A DNA stretch of 64,000 bases from Pseudomonas morbosilactucae. Lineage in GTDB: Bacteria > Pseudomonadota > Gammaproteobacteria > Pseudomonadales > Pseudomonadaceae. Position 1 is the stretch's first letter. The number at the start of each line of letters is the position of its first letter. Below are positions 19,016 through 28,256 of the stretch, in pieces. The notes beneath the pieces were generated by a model that was not told where the DNA came from, ran no database searches, and saw only the letters and a list, made by a program, of their open reading frames with translations. Position numbers and translations under genes: made by a program. The stretch covers positions 1-64,000 of the forward strand of contig NZ_JALQCW010000032.1 in NCBI RefSeq assembly GCF_023241715.1, written 5' to 3'.

Positions 19016-19387
19016 ATGCTCAACCTCACTCACCTCTTGCTCTACGTCGACAGCCCGGCCACCAGCGCCCACTTCTATAGCCGCCTGCTGGATCGGCCGC
19101 CGGTGGACTTGTCGCCGACCTTTGCCCTGTTCATCCTCGACTCCGGGCTCAAGCTTGGGTTGTGGTCACGCCATACCGTGCAACCTGCCGCCCAGGCCGC
19201 CGGGGGCGGGGGCGAACTGGCGTTGGCATTGGACAGCCGCGAAGCGGTCGACACCCTGTATCAGCAATGGAAAGCCCTGGGCATGACCATCACCCAGCCA
19301 CCCAACACCCAGGACTTCGGCTACAGCCTGGTCGCCCTCGACCCCGACGGCCATCGCTTGCGTGCCATGTTCCTCACCCTCGACTGA
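19016..19387 (+). CDS. VOC-family (glyoxalase-like) protein
   Basis: A 123-residue single-module vicinal oxygen chelate protein: LTHLLLYVDSPATSAHFYSR at the start and FGYSLVALDPDGHRLRAMF at the end are the two beta-alpha-beta-beta-beta units of the fold. The substrate is unknown; members include antibiotic-binding and lyase proteins. It stands alone, with no obvious operon partner. Confidence 0.85.
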   Translation: MLNLTHLLLYVDSPATSAHFYSRLLDRPPVDLSPTFALFILDSGLKLGLWSRHTVQPAAQAAGGGGELALALDSREAVDTLYQQWKALGMTITQPPNTQDFGYSLVALDPDGHRLRAMFLTLD

Positions 19388-19587
19388 AGCGCCTGCACAG
19401 GCCCATGGAGAACGCAGTGTTGCCCCGGACAACACTGCGCTGGCCCCTCCCCCAACGACCGCGCACAGGGCCAAAAAGGCCCTGCACCACACCCTCCTGC
19501 ATGCAATAAATGGAAACACATCATTGAGCCCCGGCGACGTCATCGTTATCCTTCCCGTCGACTTGTCACAAAATGTAAGGGAATACG

Positions 19588-20481
19588 ATGAAATACCTAC
19601 GCCTTCTTATGGTGATGGCGGCCCTGTTCTGCGCGCCGTTTTTTGCCCACGCTGCCAAGCCAGCCGAGAGCGACACCACCGAGACCCAGACTGAAGAACA
19701 GTTTTTGGCCTCACTCTCCCCCCGCCACGGCAGCGTCAAACTGCCCGGCGATATTGCCAGCCTCGAGCTGAGCAAAGAGTTCTACTACCTCGCCCCCAAA
19801 GACACAGAACGCCTGCTGACCGAAGGCTGGGGCAACCCGCCGGGCTTCACCACCCTGGGCATGATCGTGCCCAGCGGCGTCAGCCCACTGTCGGCAGAAG
19901 GCTGGGGCGTGATCATCAGCTACAAGAATGACGGCCATATTTCGGACGACGACGCCGCCAAGATCGACTACAACGACCTGCTCAAGCAGATGCAGGAAGA
20001 GGACGAGGAAGACAACAAACAGCGTCAGGAACAGGGCTACGGCGCCATCCACCTGCTGGGCTGGGCCGAACAGCCGAGCTATGACGCGCAGTCCCACAAG
20101 ATGTACTGGGCCCGCGAACTCAAGGCCGAAGGCGCCGAGAACAACACCTTGAACTACAGCATCCGCGTGCTGGGTCGCGAGGGCGTGCTGGAGCTCAACG
20201 CCGTGGCGTCCATGGACGACCTGGCCACCATCAAGCGGGAAATTCCCAAGGTCCTGGCCTTCACCAACTTCACCGACGGCAACCGCTACGCCGACTACAA
20301 CCCCAGCACCGACAAGCTCGCCTCCTACGGCCTGGCGGCCCTCGTAGCCGGCGGCATCGCCAGTAAGGCGGGGTTGTTTGCCAAGCTGGGTGTCCTGCTG
20401 CTGGCCGGCAAGAAGTTCATCATCATCGGCGTGGTCGCCATCGCCGCCTTCGTCGGCCGGCTGTTCAAGAAAAAGAGCTGA
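19588..20481 (+). CDS. DUF2167 membrane-anchored protein
   Basis: A 297-residue exported protein with an N-terminal signal (MKYLRLLMVMAALFCAPFFA) and one or two C-terminal transmembrane helices (about residues 246-288) ending in the basic GRLFKKKS. The body carries the DUF2167 features GWGNPPGFTTLGMIVP and GWAEQPSYDAQSHKMYWARE. The function of this family is not known. A terminator follows directly. The start ATG at 19588 lies a few bases after AAGGGAA. Confidence 0.87.
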   Translation: MKYLRLLMVMAALFCAPFFAHAAKPAESDTTETQTEEQFLASLSPRHGSVKLPGDIASLELSKEFYYLAPKDTERLLTEGWGNPPGFTTLGMIVPSGVSPLSAEGWGVIISYKNDGHISDDDAAKIDYNDLLKQMQEEDEEDNKQRQEQGYGAIHLLGWAEQPSYDAQSHKMYWARELKAEGAENNTLNYSIRVLGREGVLELNAVASMDDLATIKREIPKVLAFTNFTDGNRYADYNPSTDKLASYGLAALVAGGIASKAGLFAKLGVLLLAGKKFIIIGVVAIAAFVGRLFKKKS

Positions 20482-20498
20482 ACCGCCCCGCCGCAACG

Positions 20499-20526
20499 AC
20501 AACGCCCCGCCTATGCGGGGCGTTGT
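20499..20526. terminator. Bidirectional terminator
   Basis: A 12-bp perfect stem (ACAACGCCCCGC / GCGGGGCGTTGT) with loop CTAT lies between the convergent DUF2167 and EamA genes. The T tract is short in both directions, but position and stem strength support termination. Confidence 0.8.
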
Positions 20527-20543
20527 TCATTCAGGCCCTGGTG

Positions 20544-21557
20544 CTAACGCCCCTCCAACACCTCGGCCTCGCGAATGGCCCCCGGCAAGGTGCTCGAGAC
20601 ACCTGCCGCCCGCGGCCGCCCGAACCGGCTCCGCCGCCAGCGCCCCTCCAACTGCAGCGCCATCACACTGCCCAGCACCACCGCCGCCCCCAGCAGCACG
20701 CTGGATGACACCCGCTCTCCGAGCACCGTCGACGCCAGCGCCATCGCCATGGGCGGAATCAGGTACATGGCAATCGATGCCCGGCTGACCTCGACCCGCG
20801 CCAACACATAGGCCCAGGCGAGGTACGCCAGCGCACTGGGAAACACCCCCAGCAACAGCACCGCCAGGTTCACCCGCCAGGACGCCTGGGCCACCGCCTG
20901 GGTCAAGCCCGGCGCATACACGCTCAACAACAGCGTGCCGGACCAGACCATGTAGCAGACCGTGGTCAGCAGCCCATAGCGCCCGGAAAAACGCCGCTGC
21001 AAGACGAAGTACAGCCCCCAGGAAAACGCCGCCACCAACACCAGCAAGCCACGGGGTTCAATCGAGCCCAGGCCCTGATCCCCGGCGACCACCACCACGG
21101 CGCCCAACAGCCCAACCCCCACGCATACCCAGCGCCATACGCTGACTGACTCCCTGAGCCAGAAAAAAGCAATCACCGTGCTGAAGATCGGCGCCGACTG
21201 GGCCAACACGCTGGAGGCCCCGGCACTCAAGCCCTGCTGGCCGTAGTTGAGGCTGACGTGGTGCAAGGCAATGGCAAAGAACCCCAGCACCAGCAGCCAA
21301 GGCAGGTCGCGCCAAGCGGGCAGCGAGATGTCCGACAGCAGTGCAATGCCGCCCATCAACAGCGAGGCAATCAGAAAGCGCAGCAGCGCCAGGTGCCCGG
21401 GGCTGTAGCCCTCAAGGCCGATATGGATGCCCACCGGCGAATAGGCCCAACACAGGATCACCGCAGCGGTGGCCAGCAACAGCTTGAACAGGGGCGAGAT
21501 CTTCACGACACAGGTATCCACAGGGCAGGAGAAGAACTGCAGTGTCCCGCCCTCCAC
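20544..21557 (-). CDS. EamA/DMT-family transporter
   Basis: An inner-membrane transporter with about ten helices arranged as two EamA repeats, the second beginning near LLVLVAAFSWGLYFVLQRRF. Such proteins move amino acids, nucleotides or drugs; the substrate is unknown. The start is uncertain: the longest form begins at a GTG (21557), but an internal GTG at 21506 just before the first helix would also do. It is divergent from a LysR regulator, with about 50 bases between starts, which suggests regulation by that LysR. Confidence 0.87.
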   Translation of the reverse strand: MEGGTLQFFSCPVDTCVVKISPLFKLLLATAAVILCWAYSPVGIHIGLEGYSPGHLALLRFLIASLLMGGIALLSDISLPAWRDLPWLLVLGFFAIALHHVSLNYGQQGLSAGASSVLAQSAPIFSTVIAFFWLRESVSVWRWVCVGVGLLGAVVVVAGDQGLGSIEPRGLLVLVAAFSWGLYFVLQRRFSGRYGLLTTVCYMVWSGTLLLSVYAPGLTQAVAQASWRVNLAVLLLGVFPSALAYLAWAYVLARVEVSRASIAMYLIPPMAMALASTVLGERVSSSVLLGAAVVLGSVMALQLEGRWRRSRFGRPRAAGVSSTLPGAIREAEVLEGR

Positions 21558-21608
21558 AGCTCACCACAATTAACGGATACTGCGGCCATTGATCACGAGA
21601 AATGAGCA

Positions 21609-22475
21609 ATGGAACTGACCCAACTGAAAATGGTGAAAGCCGTTGCCCGCACCGGCAGCATCGCCCGCGCGGCAGAACACCTGCATTGCGTCCCCTCCAA
21701 CATCACCAACCGCCTCAAGCAGTTGGAAAGCGAACTGGGCACCCCGCTGTTCACCCGGGTGGGCCGTGGGCTGAAAATCAGCCCCACCGGGGAAATCTTC
21801 CTCGGCTACAGCGAACGCATCCTGGCCCTGGTGGATGAAGCCAAACGCGCCGTCGACAGCCAGGCCAAACCCAGTGGTCCGCTGCGCCTGGGCTCCATCG
21901 AATCCTGCGCGGGGGGGCGCCTGCCGCCCTTGTTGGCCGAATTTCACCGGCGCTACCCGCAGGTAACTGTGGAACTGGTCACCGGCACCTGGTCGCAACT
22001 CTTTGAAGAACTGCAACACCAGCGCATCGATGGCGCCCTGGTCGCCATCGACAGCTTGCCGGCGAAGCTGCAACAGACGGTGCTGTACCGCGAGCCGCTG
22101 GTGCTGATCTCCAGCGCCAACGCTGCGCCGATCCGCACCCCCAGCGACCTGCAAGGGCAACACCTATTCATGTGGCCGGCGGGCTGCCCCTATCGCCGCG
22201 CCCTGGAGCAGTGGCTGGGCAAGCACGACCTGAACCTGCCGATCACCGGCTATGCCAGTTGGGGCACCATCATCGGCTGCGTCAGCGCGGGGGCCGGGGT
22301 TTCGCTGATCCCCGAAGGCGTGCTGGAGCGCTACTCGCAATCGGCGACCCTGACCGTGCAACGTTTCAACGACTTACTGCCGGTGGATAACCGTTTTGTC
22401 TGGCATCGCGACGTGCAAGGGCACCGCGCCCGGGATGCCTTTGCCCAGTTATTGCGGGAAAAGCTCGGGGCCTGA
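21609..22475 (+). CDS. LysR-family regulator, divergent from EamA transporter
   Basis: A 288-residue LysR-type regulator with an N-terminal winged helix (MELTQLKMVKAVARTGSIAR; SNITNRLKQLESELGTPLF) and a C-terminal substrate-binding domain. The effector is not evident. The shared short promoter region with the EamA transporter makes that gene its likely target. The sequence around WPAGCPYRRALEQWL and GCVSAGAGVSLIPEGVL is typical of the PtrR/YneJ branch; this sub-assignment is from memory and is tentative. Confidence 0.9.
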   Translation: MELTQLKMVKAVARTGSIARAAEHLHCVPSNITNRLKQLESELGTPLFTRVGRGLKISPTGEIFLGYSERILALVDEAKRAVDSQAKPSGPLRLGSIESCAGGRLPPLLAEFHRRYPQVTVELVTGTWSQLFEELQHQRIDGALVAIDSLPAKLQQTVLYREPLVLISSANAAPIRTPSDLQGQHLFMWPAGCPYRRALEQWLGKHDLNLPITGYASWGTIIGCVSAGAGVSLIPEGVLERYSQSATLTVQRFNDLLPVDNRFVWHRDVQGHRARDAFAQLLREKLGA

Positions 22476-22602
22476 TCCAGCCCCCGCCTGCCATCAGAAG
22501 CAACTGAGCGTTTCGGCACAATGGTCGAGCGTGCCGGCACAACGCAGGGTTTGCCCTCTCCATACACTCGCCTTTCCTCCTACCCCGCAAGACGAGTTCC
22601 TT

Positions 22603-23154
22603 ATGAAAAACCGCCTTTTGCTCAGCGCGCTTCCCATGGTTTTGAGCCTCAGCGCTCATGCGGCCGACTTCACCCTGAGCAGCCGCGACATCCGCGATGG
22701 CCAGCCCTTGAGCAGCCGTGAAGTGTTCCAGGGGTTCGGCTGCGACGGCGCCAACACCTCCCCGCAACTGTCGTGGAGCAACCCGCCGCCCGGCACCCAA
22801 AGCTTCGCGATCACCGCCTACGACCCTGACGCCCCCACCGGCAGCGGCTGGTGGCACTGGACTGTGGTCAACCTGCCCGCCAGCACCTCGCAACTGCCCA
22901 GCGGTGCCGGCAATCTGCGCGGCGAACACCTGCCGGCCGGAGCCGTGCAAGGGCGCACCGATTACGGCCAGCCGGGCTTTGGCGGCGCCTGCCCGCCCGT
23001 GGGCGATAAGCCCCACCGCTATCAGTTCACCGTCTGGGCCTTGAAGGTCGATAAACTGCCCCTCGACGCCAACGCCAGCGGCGCGCTGGTGGGCTACATG
23101 CTCAACGCCAACGCACTGGCCAAGGCCACCCTCACCGCCACTTACGGACGCTAA
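22603..23154 (+). CDS. YbhB/YbcL-type Raf kinase inhibitor-like (PEBP) protein, secreted
   Basis: A 183-residue periplasmic PEBP-family protein with a signal peptide cleaved after SAHA. Family motifs are SPQLSWSNPPPGTQSFAI, YDPDAPTGSGWWHWTVVNLP, and GACPPVGDKPHRYQFTVWAL. The bacterial role is unclear. The ATG at 22603 is chosen since it starts the signal peptide. An AraC regulator starts four bases after its stop, so the two are probably co-transcribed. Confidence 0.9.
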   Translation: MKNRLLLSALPMVLSLSAHAADFTLSSRDIRDGQPLSSREVFQGFGCDGANTSPQLSWSNPPPGTQSFAITAYDPDAPTGSGWWHWTVVNLPASTSQLPSGAGNLRGEHLPAGAVQGRTDYGQPGFGGACPPVGDKPHRYQFTVWALKVDKLPLDANASGALVGYMLNANALAKATLTATYGR

Positions 23155-23158
23155 CCCC

Positions 23159-23980
23159 ATGAACGCCCCGGTCGGACTGCTGCATCGTGAAAGCCGCATC
23201 GATGCCTGTGTCATACGGGCCCGACAGCCCCATGCACTGCTGCGGGTGCCGATTTTCTCCAGCGCCCTGTGCCGCGTCCGCCAAGGTGAAAAATGCATGA
23301 ATTGGGACGACCGCGAAATGCGGGTCGGCCACCAGCACCTGATCCTGCTACCGGCGGGGCGCGAAGTGGGCATCAGCAATTACCCGGGGCCGCAAGGCCA
23401 CTACATCGCCGATGTGGTGGTCTTTCCCACCGCAGCCTTACGGGCATTCAGCACGCGCTACAGCCAGCATCTCGTCCCGCGGCCCGGGCAAACCGCCAGT
23501 GCGGACCTGTGCGTGCCGCTGGATCGGCACACCACCCAGGCCTGGGAAAACCTCCTGCACAGCATCGCCGCCGATGCACCGGACGCCCTGCGCAGCCACT
23601 ACGGCGAAGCGGTGCTGCTGGCCCTGGCCCTTGGCGGCTACGCCGGGCCACTGCTGCTGGACCGCCACGACCCGCTGTGTGAACGCGTGCAGCACATCAT
23701 CCTGAGCAACCCCGCCCGAGACTGGACCGTGGCCAACGTCGCCGAACGCCTCAACCTCGGCGCCTCGACCCTGCGCCGCCAACTGACCCACGAACACGCC
23801 AGCTTCAGCAGCATCCTGGAGAACGTCAGACTCGGCATGGCACTGCACTGGCTACAAACCACACCACGCCCCATCGGCGACATCGCCGCCGCCAGTGGCT
23901 ACGCCTCGGCGTCGAGGTTTGCCGTGCGTTTTCGCAAGCATTACGGACTGTCGCCACGGGAGTTGCGGGCAGCGCTTTAA
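23159..23980 (+). CDS. AraC-family transcriptional regulator
   Basis: A 273-residue AraC regulator with an N-terminal cupin-like sensing half and a C-terminal double helix-turn-helix (WTVANVAERLNLGASTLRRQ and PIGDIAAASGYASASRFAVR) ending in the usual FRKHYGLSPRELR. It follows the PEBP gene and is the last chromosomal-backbone gene before the mobile island, which starts 25 bases after its stop. Confidence 0.92.
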   Translation: MNAPVGLLHRESRIDACVIRARQPHALLRVPIFSSALCRVRQGEKCMNWDDREMRVGHQHLILLPAGREVGISNYPGPQGHYIADVVVFPTAALRAFSTRYSQHLVPRPGQTASADLCVPLDRHTTQAWENLLHSIAADAPDALRSHYGEAVLLALALGGYAGPLLLDRHDPLCERVQHIILSNPARDWTVANVAERLNLGASTLRRQLTHEHASFSSILENVRLGMALHWLQTTPRPIGDIAAASGYASASRFAVRFRKHYGLSPRELRAAL

Positions 23981-24088
23981 GGCGGTGGGCTGCGAGGTTC
24001 GAACGTAAGCGCTCCATGAACCTCACATTCAAAGTACTTAGCTAACCCCGGATGCTGTGCTCCCGATTTTCTCAGGAGCTTGCCCGCC

Positions 24089-24447
24089 ATGATGCGACCC
24101 GATGCTAAAGTCGAAAAAGTGTACCTCTACCCCAAACCCGTGGACTTCCGAAACCCATCGACGGTCTCGCCGCGTTGGTCGAGCTAGATATAAAGGTGGC
24201 GGTATTTGATCCGGTGCTTTTTGTTTTTTTCAACAAGTCCCGCAACCGGGTGAAGATTTTGTATTGGGAGCGCAACAGCTTCTGTCTTTGGCTCAAGCGC
24301 CTGGAGTCCGAGCGCTTCAAAACATCTCCAGATGTCACCGACGAGGCCATTGTGTTGAGCGTCCAGGAACTGAACTGGCTGCTCGACGGTTTCGACCTCT
24401 GGCGCAACCGCCCTCATCAGATTTTGACGCCGCGCTACGTGGCGTGA
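24089..24447 (+). pseudogene. IS66 TnpB, frameshifted
   Basis: IS66 accessory protein TnpB, about 119 codons. It starts MMRPDAKVEKVYLYPKPVDF, then loses one base near 24152 (CGAAACCC where copy 2 has CGAAAATCC). The intact-frame remainder begins around 24175 and contains VLFVFFNKSRNRVKILYWER and ends with HQILTPRYVA. Copy 2 supplies the intact comparison. Confidence 0.88.
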
Positions 24448-24465
24448 CCCGGTATAATCCGGGCC

Positions 24466-25842
24466 ATGATTTCTCTTCCCGATGACCTTCCTGATGATCC
24501 TGTTTTGCTCAAGCAACTGCTGCTTGAGGCACTTAGTCGCCAAGAGGAATCGGCCCAGGCTTATCAGACCCACATCGTCGACCTGAAAGAACAGATCAAG
24601 CTGTTGCGCGACTGTCTGTTCGGGCGTAAGTCCGAGCAAACCATCGAGCCCAACACGCCACAATAGGCCTTGTTCAACGAGCCTGAAAGCGAACCCATGC
24701 CGTTGGTTGGCGACGCTGATGAAGAAGTTTTTGCCGCGATACCGCGCCGAGGCAAACGCAAGCCACTGTCGGCTGATCTGCCGCGTATCGAAGTCATCCA
24801 CGAACTGCCCGAACACGAACTGACCTATGCCTGCGGTTGCCGTGCTTGTGAAAGTGCACCGGTCACCGCTGACAAACCGGCGTAATTGATCGAAAAGAGT
24901 ATGGCCAGCCCGAGTGTTCTTGCCATGCTGCTGACCATCAAGTACGTCGATGGCTTGCCGTTACACCGGTTTGAAACGGTACTGAGCCGACATGGCGTTG
25001 ATATTCCTCGTCAGACGCTGGCGCGCTGGATCATCCAGTGCTGCGAACACTTTCAGCCGCTGCTGAATTTGATGCGTGACCGGCTGCTAGAAAGTGCGGT
25101 GATCCACTGCGATGAAACTCGCGTTCAGGTCCTCAAGGAACCGGATCGAGACCCGACCAGCCGTGCGCAGGAGGTGCCGTTACGCCTGCTGGAAAGTTAT
25201 CGCGGTTATGTCATGACCGATGATTACGCCGGCTATAACGCCTTGGCGTTGCAATCGGGTGTGGAGCGCCTGGCGTGCATGGCCCATGCGCGCCGCAAAT
25301 TTGTGGACGCGCAGAAGGTTCAGCCCAAGGGCAAGACCGGGCGGGCCGATATTGCACTGACGATGATCAACAAGCTGTACGGGATCGAGCGTGAACTTAA
25401 GGAAGCCGACGATGAACAGCGGTTTATCGCTTGCCAGGAAAAGAGCCTGCCGATCTTGGGGCAGCTGAAAGTCTGGGTGGATAAAACCCAATCCTAGGTT
25501 ACGCCGCAAAGTGCATTAGGCAAGGCGGTGCATTATCTGGCGAATAACTGGAGCCGACTGGAGCGCTATCTCGAAGCGGGTTATTTGCCCATCGACAACA
25601 ACGCGGCCGAAAGAGCGATCAAGCCGTTTGTCATCGGACTCAAGGCCTGGTTGTTCAGCGATACCGTCAACGGCGCCACTGCCAACGCAAAGATCTACAG
25701 TCTGGTCGAGACCGCCAAGGTCAACAGCCAAGAGCCCTATACGTGGCTGCGCCACGTACTGGAGCGGTTGCCGCATGCTTCGTCGGCCGAAGACTACGAA
25801 GCGTTACTGCCGTGGAACTGCTCGCCGCAGATGCCACGGTAG
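24466..25842 (+). pseudogene. IS66 transposase TnpC, multiply disrupted
   Basis: The IS66 DDE transposase. Three in-frame stops interrupt it: TAG at 24664, TAA at 24883 and TAG at 25495. All stand where Gln is expected, so each fits CAG/CAA changed to TAG/TAA. Compared with copy 2 it also lacks about 32 codons in the zinc-finger region (after ACGCR) and about 24 codons before [15 protein letters not shown]. Recognisable parts are the N-terminal coiled coil, GRKSEQT, the [15 protein letters not shown] motif holding the first catalytic Asp, the CMAHARRKF motif and [14 protein letters not shown]. Confidence 0.9.
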
Positions 25843-25887
25843 ACCGTTGCCCCACCACTGGGTAGGTGGGGTTTATGGATCGCATAC

Positions 25888-26425
25888 ACTGCGTTTGCGA
25901 GGTCGCCCCGGTTTACCAGGAACGCGTACCTGATCCAGCAGCGGCTGGGCGTGGGCGATATCGCTGGCGTGCCCCGGCGAAAGCATGAAGCGTAATGGCA
26001 CACCATTGGCGTCGCAGACCATGTGAATCTTGGTTGTCAGACCGCCTCGACTGCGTCCCAAGGCATGGTCTAGCGGTTCTTCAGGCCCCCTTTTTTCCGA
26101 CACCTGAAGAGGCTCGGATTGCACGTACCGCAGTGGAATCGATCATCCAAGTGCCCAGATCGATCAGTCCTTCCTGATTCAATCTGATGTGCAAGCACTC
26201 AAGTATCTGGTCGAACGTACCGTCATCGCGCCAGTCACAAAAACGCTGGTACACCGTCGACCAAGGCCCAAATCGTTCAGGCAGGTCACGCAAGGCAGCG
26301 CCCGAACACAGGATCCAAAAGATTCCATGAAGTACCAGACGATCATCACTGCGTGGTCGACCCATTTTCTGCTCGGGAGAAACCAGATCTTTGATCAATT
26401 CCCACGATACATCGGAGATGTTCAT
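25888..26425 (-). pseudogene. IS5-family transposase, truncated
   Basis: Starts MNISDVSWELIKDLVSPEQK and runs through the first catalytic motif TWMIDSTAVRAIRASSG. The frame then shifts at a poly-A/G run (GGAAAAAAGGGGG), the site where IS427-group elements use programmed frameshifting, and continues as LGRSRGGLTTKIHMVCDANG to KPGRPRKRS. The C-terminal catalytic region present in copy 2 is lost. Confidence 0.88.
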
Positions 26426-26498
26426 AACGCTTTGCCATGCGGACCTCCAGCCAATCATGGCGGCAATTCTACCCGTACCGACTTTTCGTACAAAACCT
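25888..26498 (-). mobile_element. IS5-family (IS427-like) element, copy 1, 3'-truncated
   Basis: The outer end carries the inverted repeat AGGTTTTGTACGAAAAGT (26481-26498, minus strand), identical to the end of copy 2. The other end is missing: the transposase breaks off after GRPRKRS at the junction with the IS66 copy 1 end. This suggests IS66 insertion into the element followed by loss of the remainder. Confidence 0.85.
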
Positions 26499-27494
26499 AG
26501 GAAGACACTGAGCTGGCGGTGATCTGCGATCGCCATTTGCTGGTCGACAAGTTATCAACAAGAAGCGGGCACCGACTGAGATGCTAAGGACCAACATCGT
26601 CACCAGCCAGAAACGCCTGAGCAACCTGCAGGCTGTTTGGGTCCTGTGCTTCACGGCCAATGGCCTGTTGGTGACCCGCCTCGATGACCTGTCGATCTAC
26701 TGGCAAGAAGCTAGGTAAAGACGCGCTTCCGTGGTGTTCACGATGTTCTCGCGGTGGCTAAAAAAATTGGGATGAGTGAGTGATCTCAGTGTTTTGGATT
26801 TACTCAGTACTTTCAAAAACGTTGGTGACCGAAGTTAGATAGAAATATATGACTACTTCAGATTATTCTCAATCTAGCGAAAGGCGGTTGCAGATTGCAA
26901 TCCTGCGGGTTAGCTTACATGTGAAGACGCCAAATTTCCTAGCAGTTGCAAATACACTGAAAGCTTGGGGAAGCATGTCAAAATAAGTTACCAGCAATAG
27001 CCGCTGATAGCGGGCGGAGGAAGTATTGAGGAGGGAGCTCGGAAAAATATAAATTTGTGCGCGGTAAAAATTAAATAATTCAGGCTTGGATCGGCGATAG
27101 TAAGTGAAGGATGATCTCAAGGCTGCGTCGATAGTTGAATTTGCAATTATCTTTTATTTATCTTGTTGTAGCAGGGTGTCGTTAGGTGGATGACGCATAG
27201 ATTGGATTGAGCGTTACAAGTAATGCTCTTGCTTCATTATCTTTTAGCTTCTACCAAAGGTTTTCTTAGTAGGAAGAAATTGCCAGCCTATTCCCCGGCT
27301 GTAGTTGTAAGGCATGAGCGTCCCGAGAAGTATAGTTGGATAGTTTATGCTCATTATACATTCAAGTGAAAAATCGGAATCCACATAACTAGCCACTGTA
27401 TTCCCCAGCGATGGAAGGTACATAAACTGATGGCGATCAGCACGAGCAAGTGTGCATTTAAAATCTATTAATTTTTTACGACAAGGGAAGGCGT
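26499..27494. other. AT-richer stretch without a confident gene
   Basis: About 1 kb between the IS5 remnant and the cargo operon. Two short plus-strand ORFs are present: 26581-26718 (45 codons, starting MLRTNIVTSQKRLSNLQAVW, looking like a gene fragment) and 26849-26986 (45 codons, MTTSDYSQSSERRLQIAILR, without a strong ribosome-binding site). Neither is recognised. A minus-strand frame at 26869-27120 looks random. The promoter of the cargo operon must lie in this stretch, but I cannot fix its position. Confidence 0.5.
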
Positions 27495-28199
27495 ATGCAA
27501 CAGGTGAGGATTAGAAGCGGCGATATCTCGACAACGCCACGTATTGCCGAATTGCCGGCACTATTAAAATATAAAAATGAAGATGTGGTGCTGAAGTTTT
27601 GCAAGGAGTGGGACGTTAGTCAAACTGAAGCTGAAGATATTTTCGAAGATACAAAGAAATTTCTTTACCTCGCGGCGCACTGCAAAGCTGATTGTTTCAG
27701 TGCCTCGATCTACCATCAATTCCAGATCATAGACGAAATGTGGCACTCGTTCCTTCAGTTTACTGACCAGTATGCTGATTTCTGTGAAGCTTATCTGGGC
27801 GGATTTCTCCACCACTTCCCGTTTTCTCGAAGCCTGCTCAGAGAGCAAATGAAGCTTCTGGCACGCACCCAGCAGACGTTTGCATCCTACAAACAAGAAA
27901 CCTTTGCTCGGCAACTTGCGAAAACCAAGGATTTGCTGGGTGATGATACCCTCATAAAGTGGTATGGCGAGTACGCTCATCGATACAACGTCAGCCAGCT
28001 TAATGCATTGCGCAAGCCGATTGAGTTCGATAGCACCCAACTCAATATTGAGAGCCTGGTAACCCCTGAAATACTGGCATTGCCTAAAGAAAAAGTACTT
28101 CAATTCATTCTGGACAGAAAACCTATTTTTAACTCCGTTTGCGGGTGTTCTGGAAAAGGCTGTGGTGCAGGTTGCTATTGCAACTCGCCACATATGTAG
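27495..28199 (+). CDS. DUF1399/GRDP-like protein with Cys-rich C-terminal tail
   Basis: First gene of the cargo operon; 234 residues, good ribosome-binding site (AAGGGAAGG). Residues 55-110 carry FLYLAAHCKADC, IIDEMWHSFLQFTDQYADFC and GGFLHHFPF. The ID-x-M-W-H and HH-x-P pattern resembles bacterial glycine-rich-domain-like (DUF1399/GRDP) proteins; that match is from memory. The last 20 residues are different in character: VCGCSGKGCGAGCYCN holds five Cys (216, 218, 223, 227, 229) and many Gly. The tail could bind metal, be cross-linked, or be a modified peptide core. No signal peptide. A terminator follows immediately, so this gene may be expressed above the rest of the operon. Confidence 0.75.
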   Translation: MQQVRIRSGDISTTPRIAELPALLKYKNEDVVLKFCKEWDVSQTEAEDIFEDTKKFLYLAAHCKADCFSASIYHQFQIIDEMWHSFLQFTDQYADFCEAYLGGFLHHFPFSRSLLREQMKLLARTQQTFASYKQETFARQLAKTKDLLGDDTLIKWYGEYAHRYNVSQLNALRKPIEFDSTQLNIESLVTPEILALPKEKVLQFILDRKPIFNSVCGCSGKGCGAGCYCNSPHM

Positions 28200-28206
28200 A
28201 TTACGC

Positions 28207-28235
28207 GCCCGCTTTAGGGCGGGCCTTTTATTTTG
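28207..28235 (+). terminator. Terminator/attenuator inside the cargo operon
   Basis: GCCCGC-TTTAGG-GCGGGC followed by CTTTTATTTT, starting eight bases after the stop of the first cargo gene and ending about 20 bases before the exporter start. With no visible promoter in the remaining gap, it probably works as a partial terminator that lowers expression of the downstream genes. Confidence 0.75.
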
Positions 28236-28256
28236 CTCAATTAAGGGAACGTTGCC

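Larger units (their letters stand above)
24005..25887 (+). mobile_element. IS66-family element, copy 1, degenerate
   Basis: Bounded on the left by GTAAGCGCTCCATGAACCTC and on the right by a sequence whose reverse complement is GTATGCGATCCATAAACCCC, imperfect inverted repeats of the type also seen in copy 2. It contains tnpB and tnpC but no tnpA; the gap from the end to tnpB is only 84 bases. No 8-bp target duplication is visible: the left flank GTTCGAAC does not match the right flank. The right end joins directly to a truncated IS5 element. Both genes are disrupted. Confidence 0.85.

Noticed and set aside
23981..24004. Searched for a copy of the ffs 3' end as left attachment site
   Set aside because: No match to the GGTGGGGTTGCC end of ffs was found in this gap or at the IS66 edge.
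26869..27120. 83-codon minus-strand frame in the AT-richer gap
   Set aside because: No ribosome-binding site, no domain, and composition looks random; AT-rich frames of this size occur by chance.
27320..27355. Promoter-like TTGGAT and TATACA upstream of the cargo operon
   Set aside because: The spacer is about 13 bases, too short for a sigma-70 promoter.
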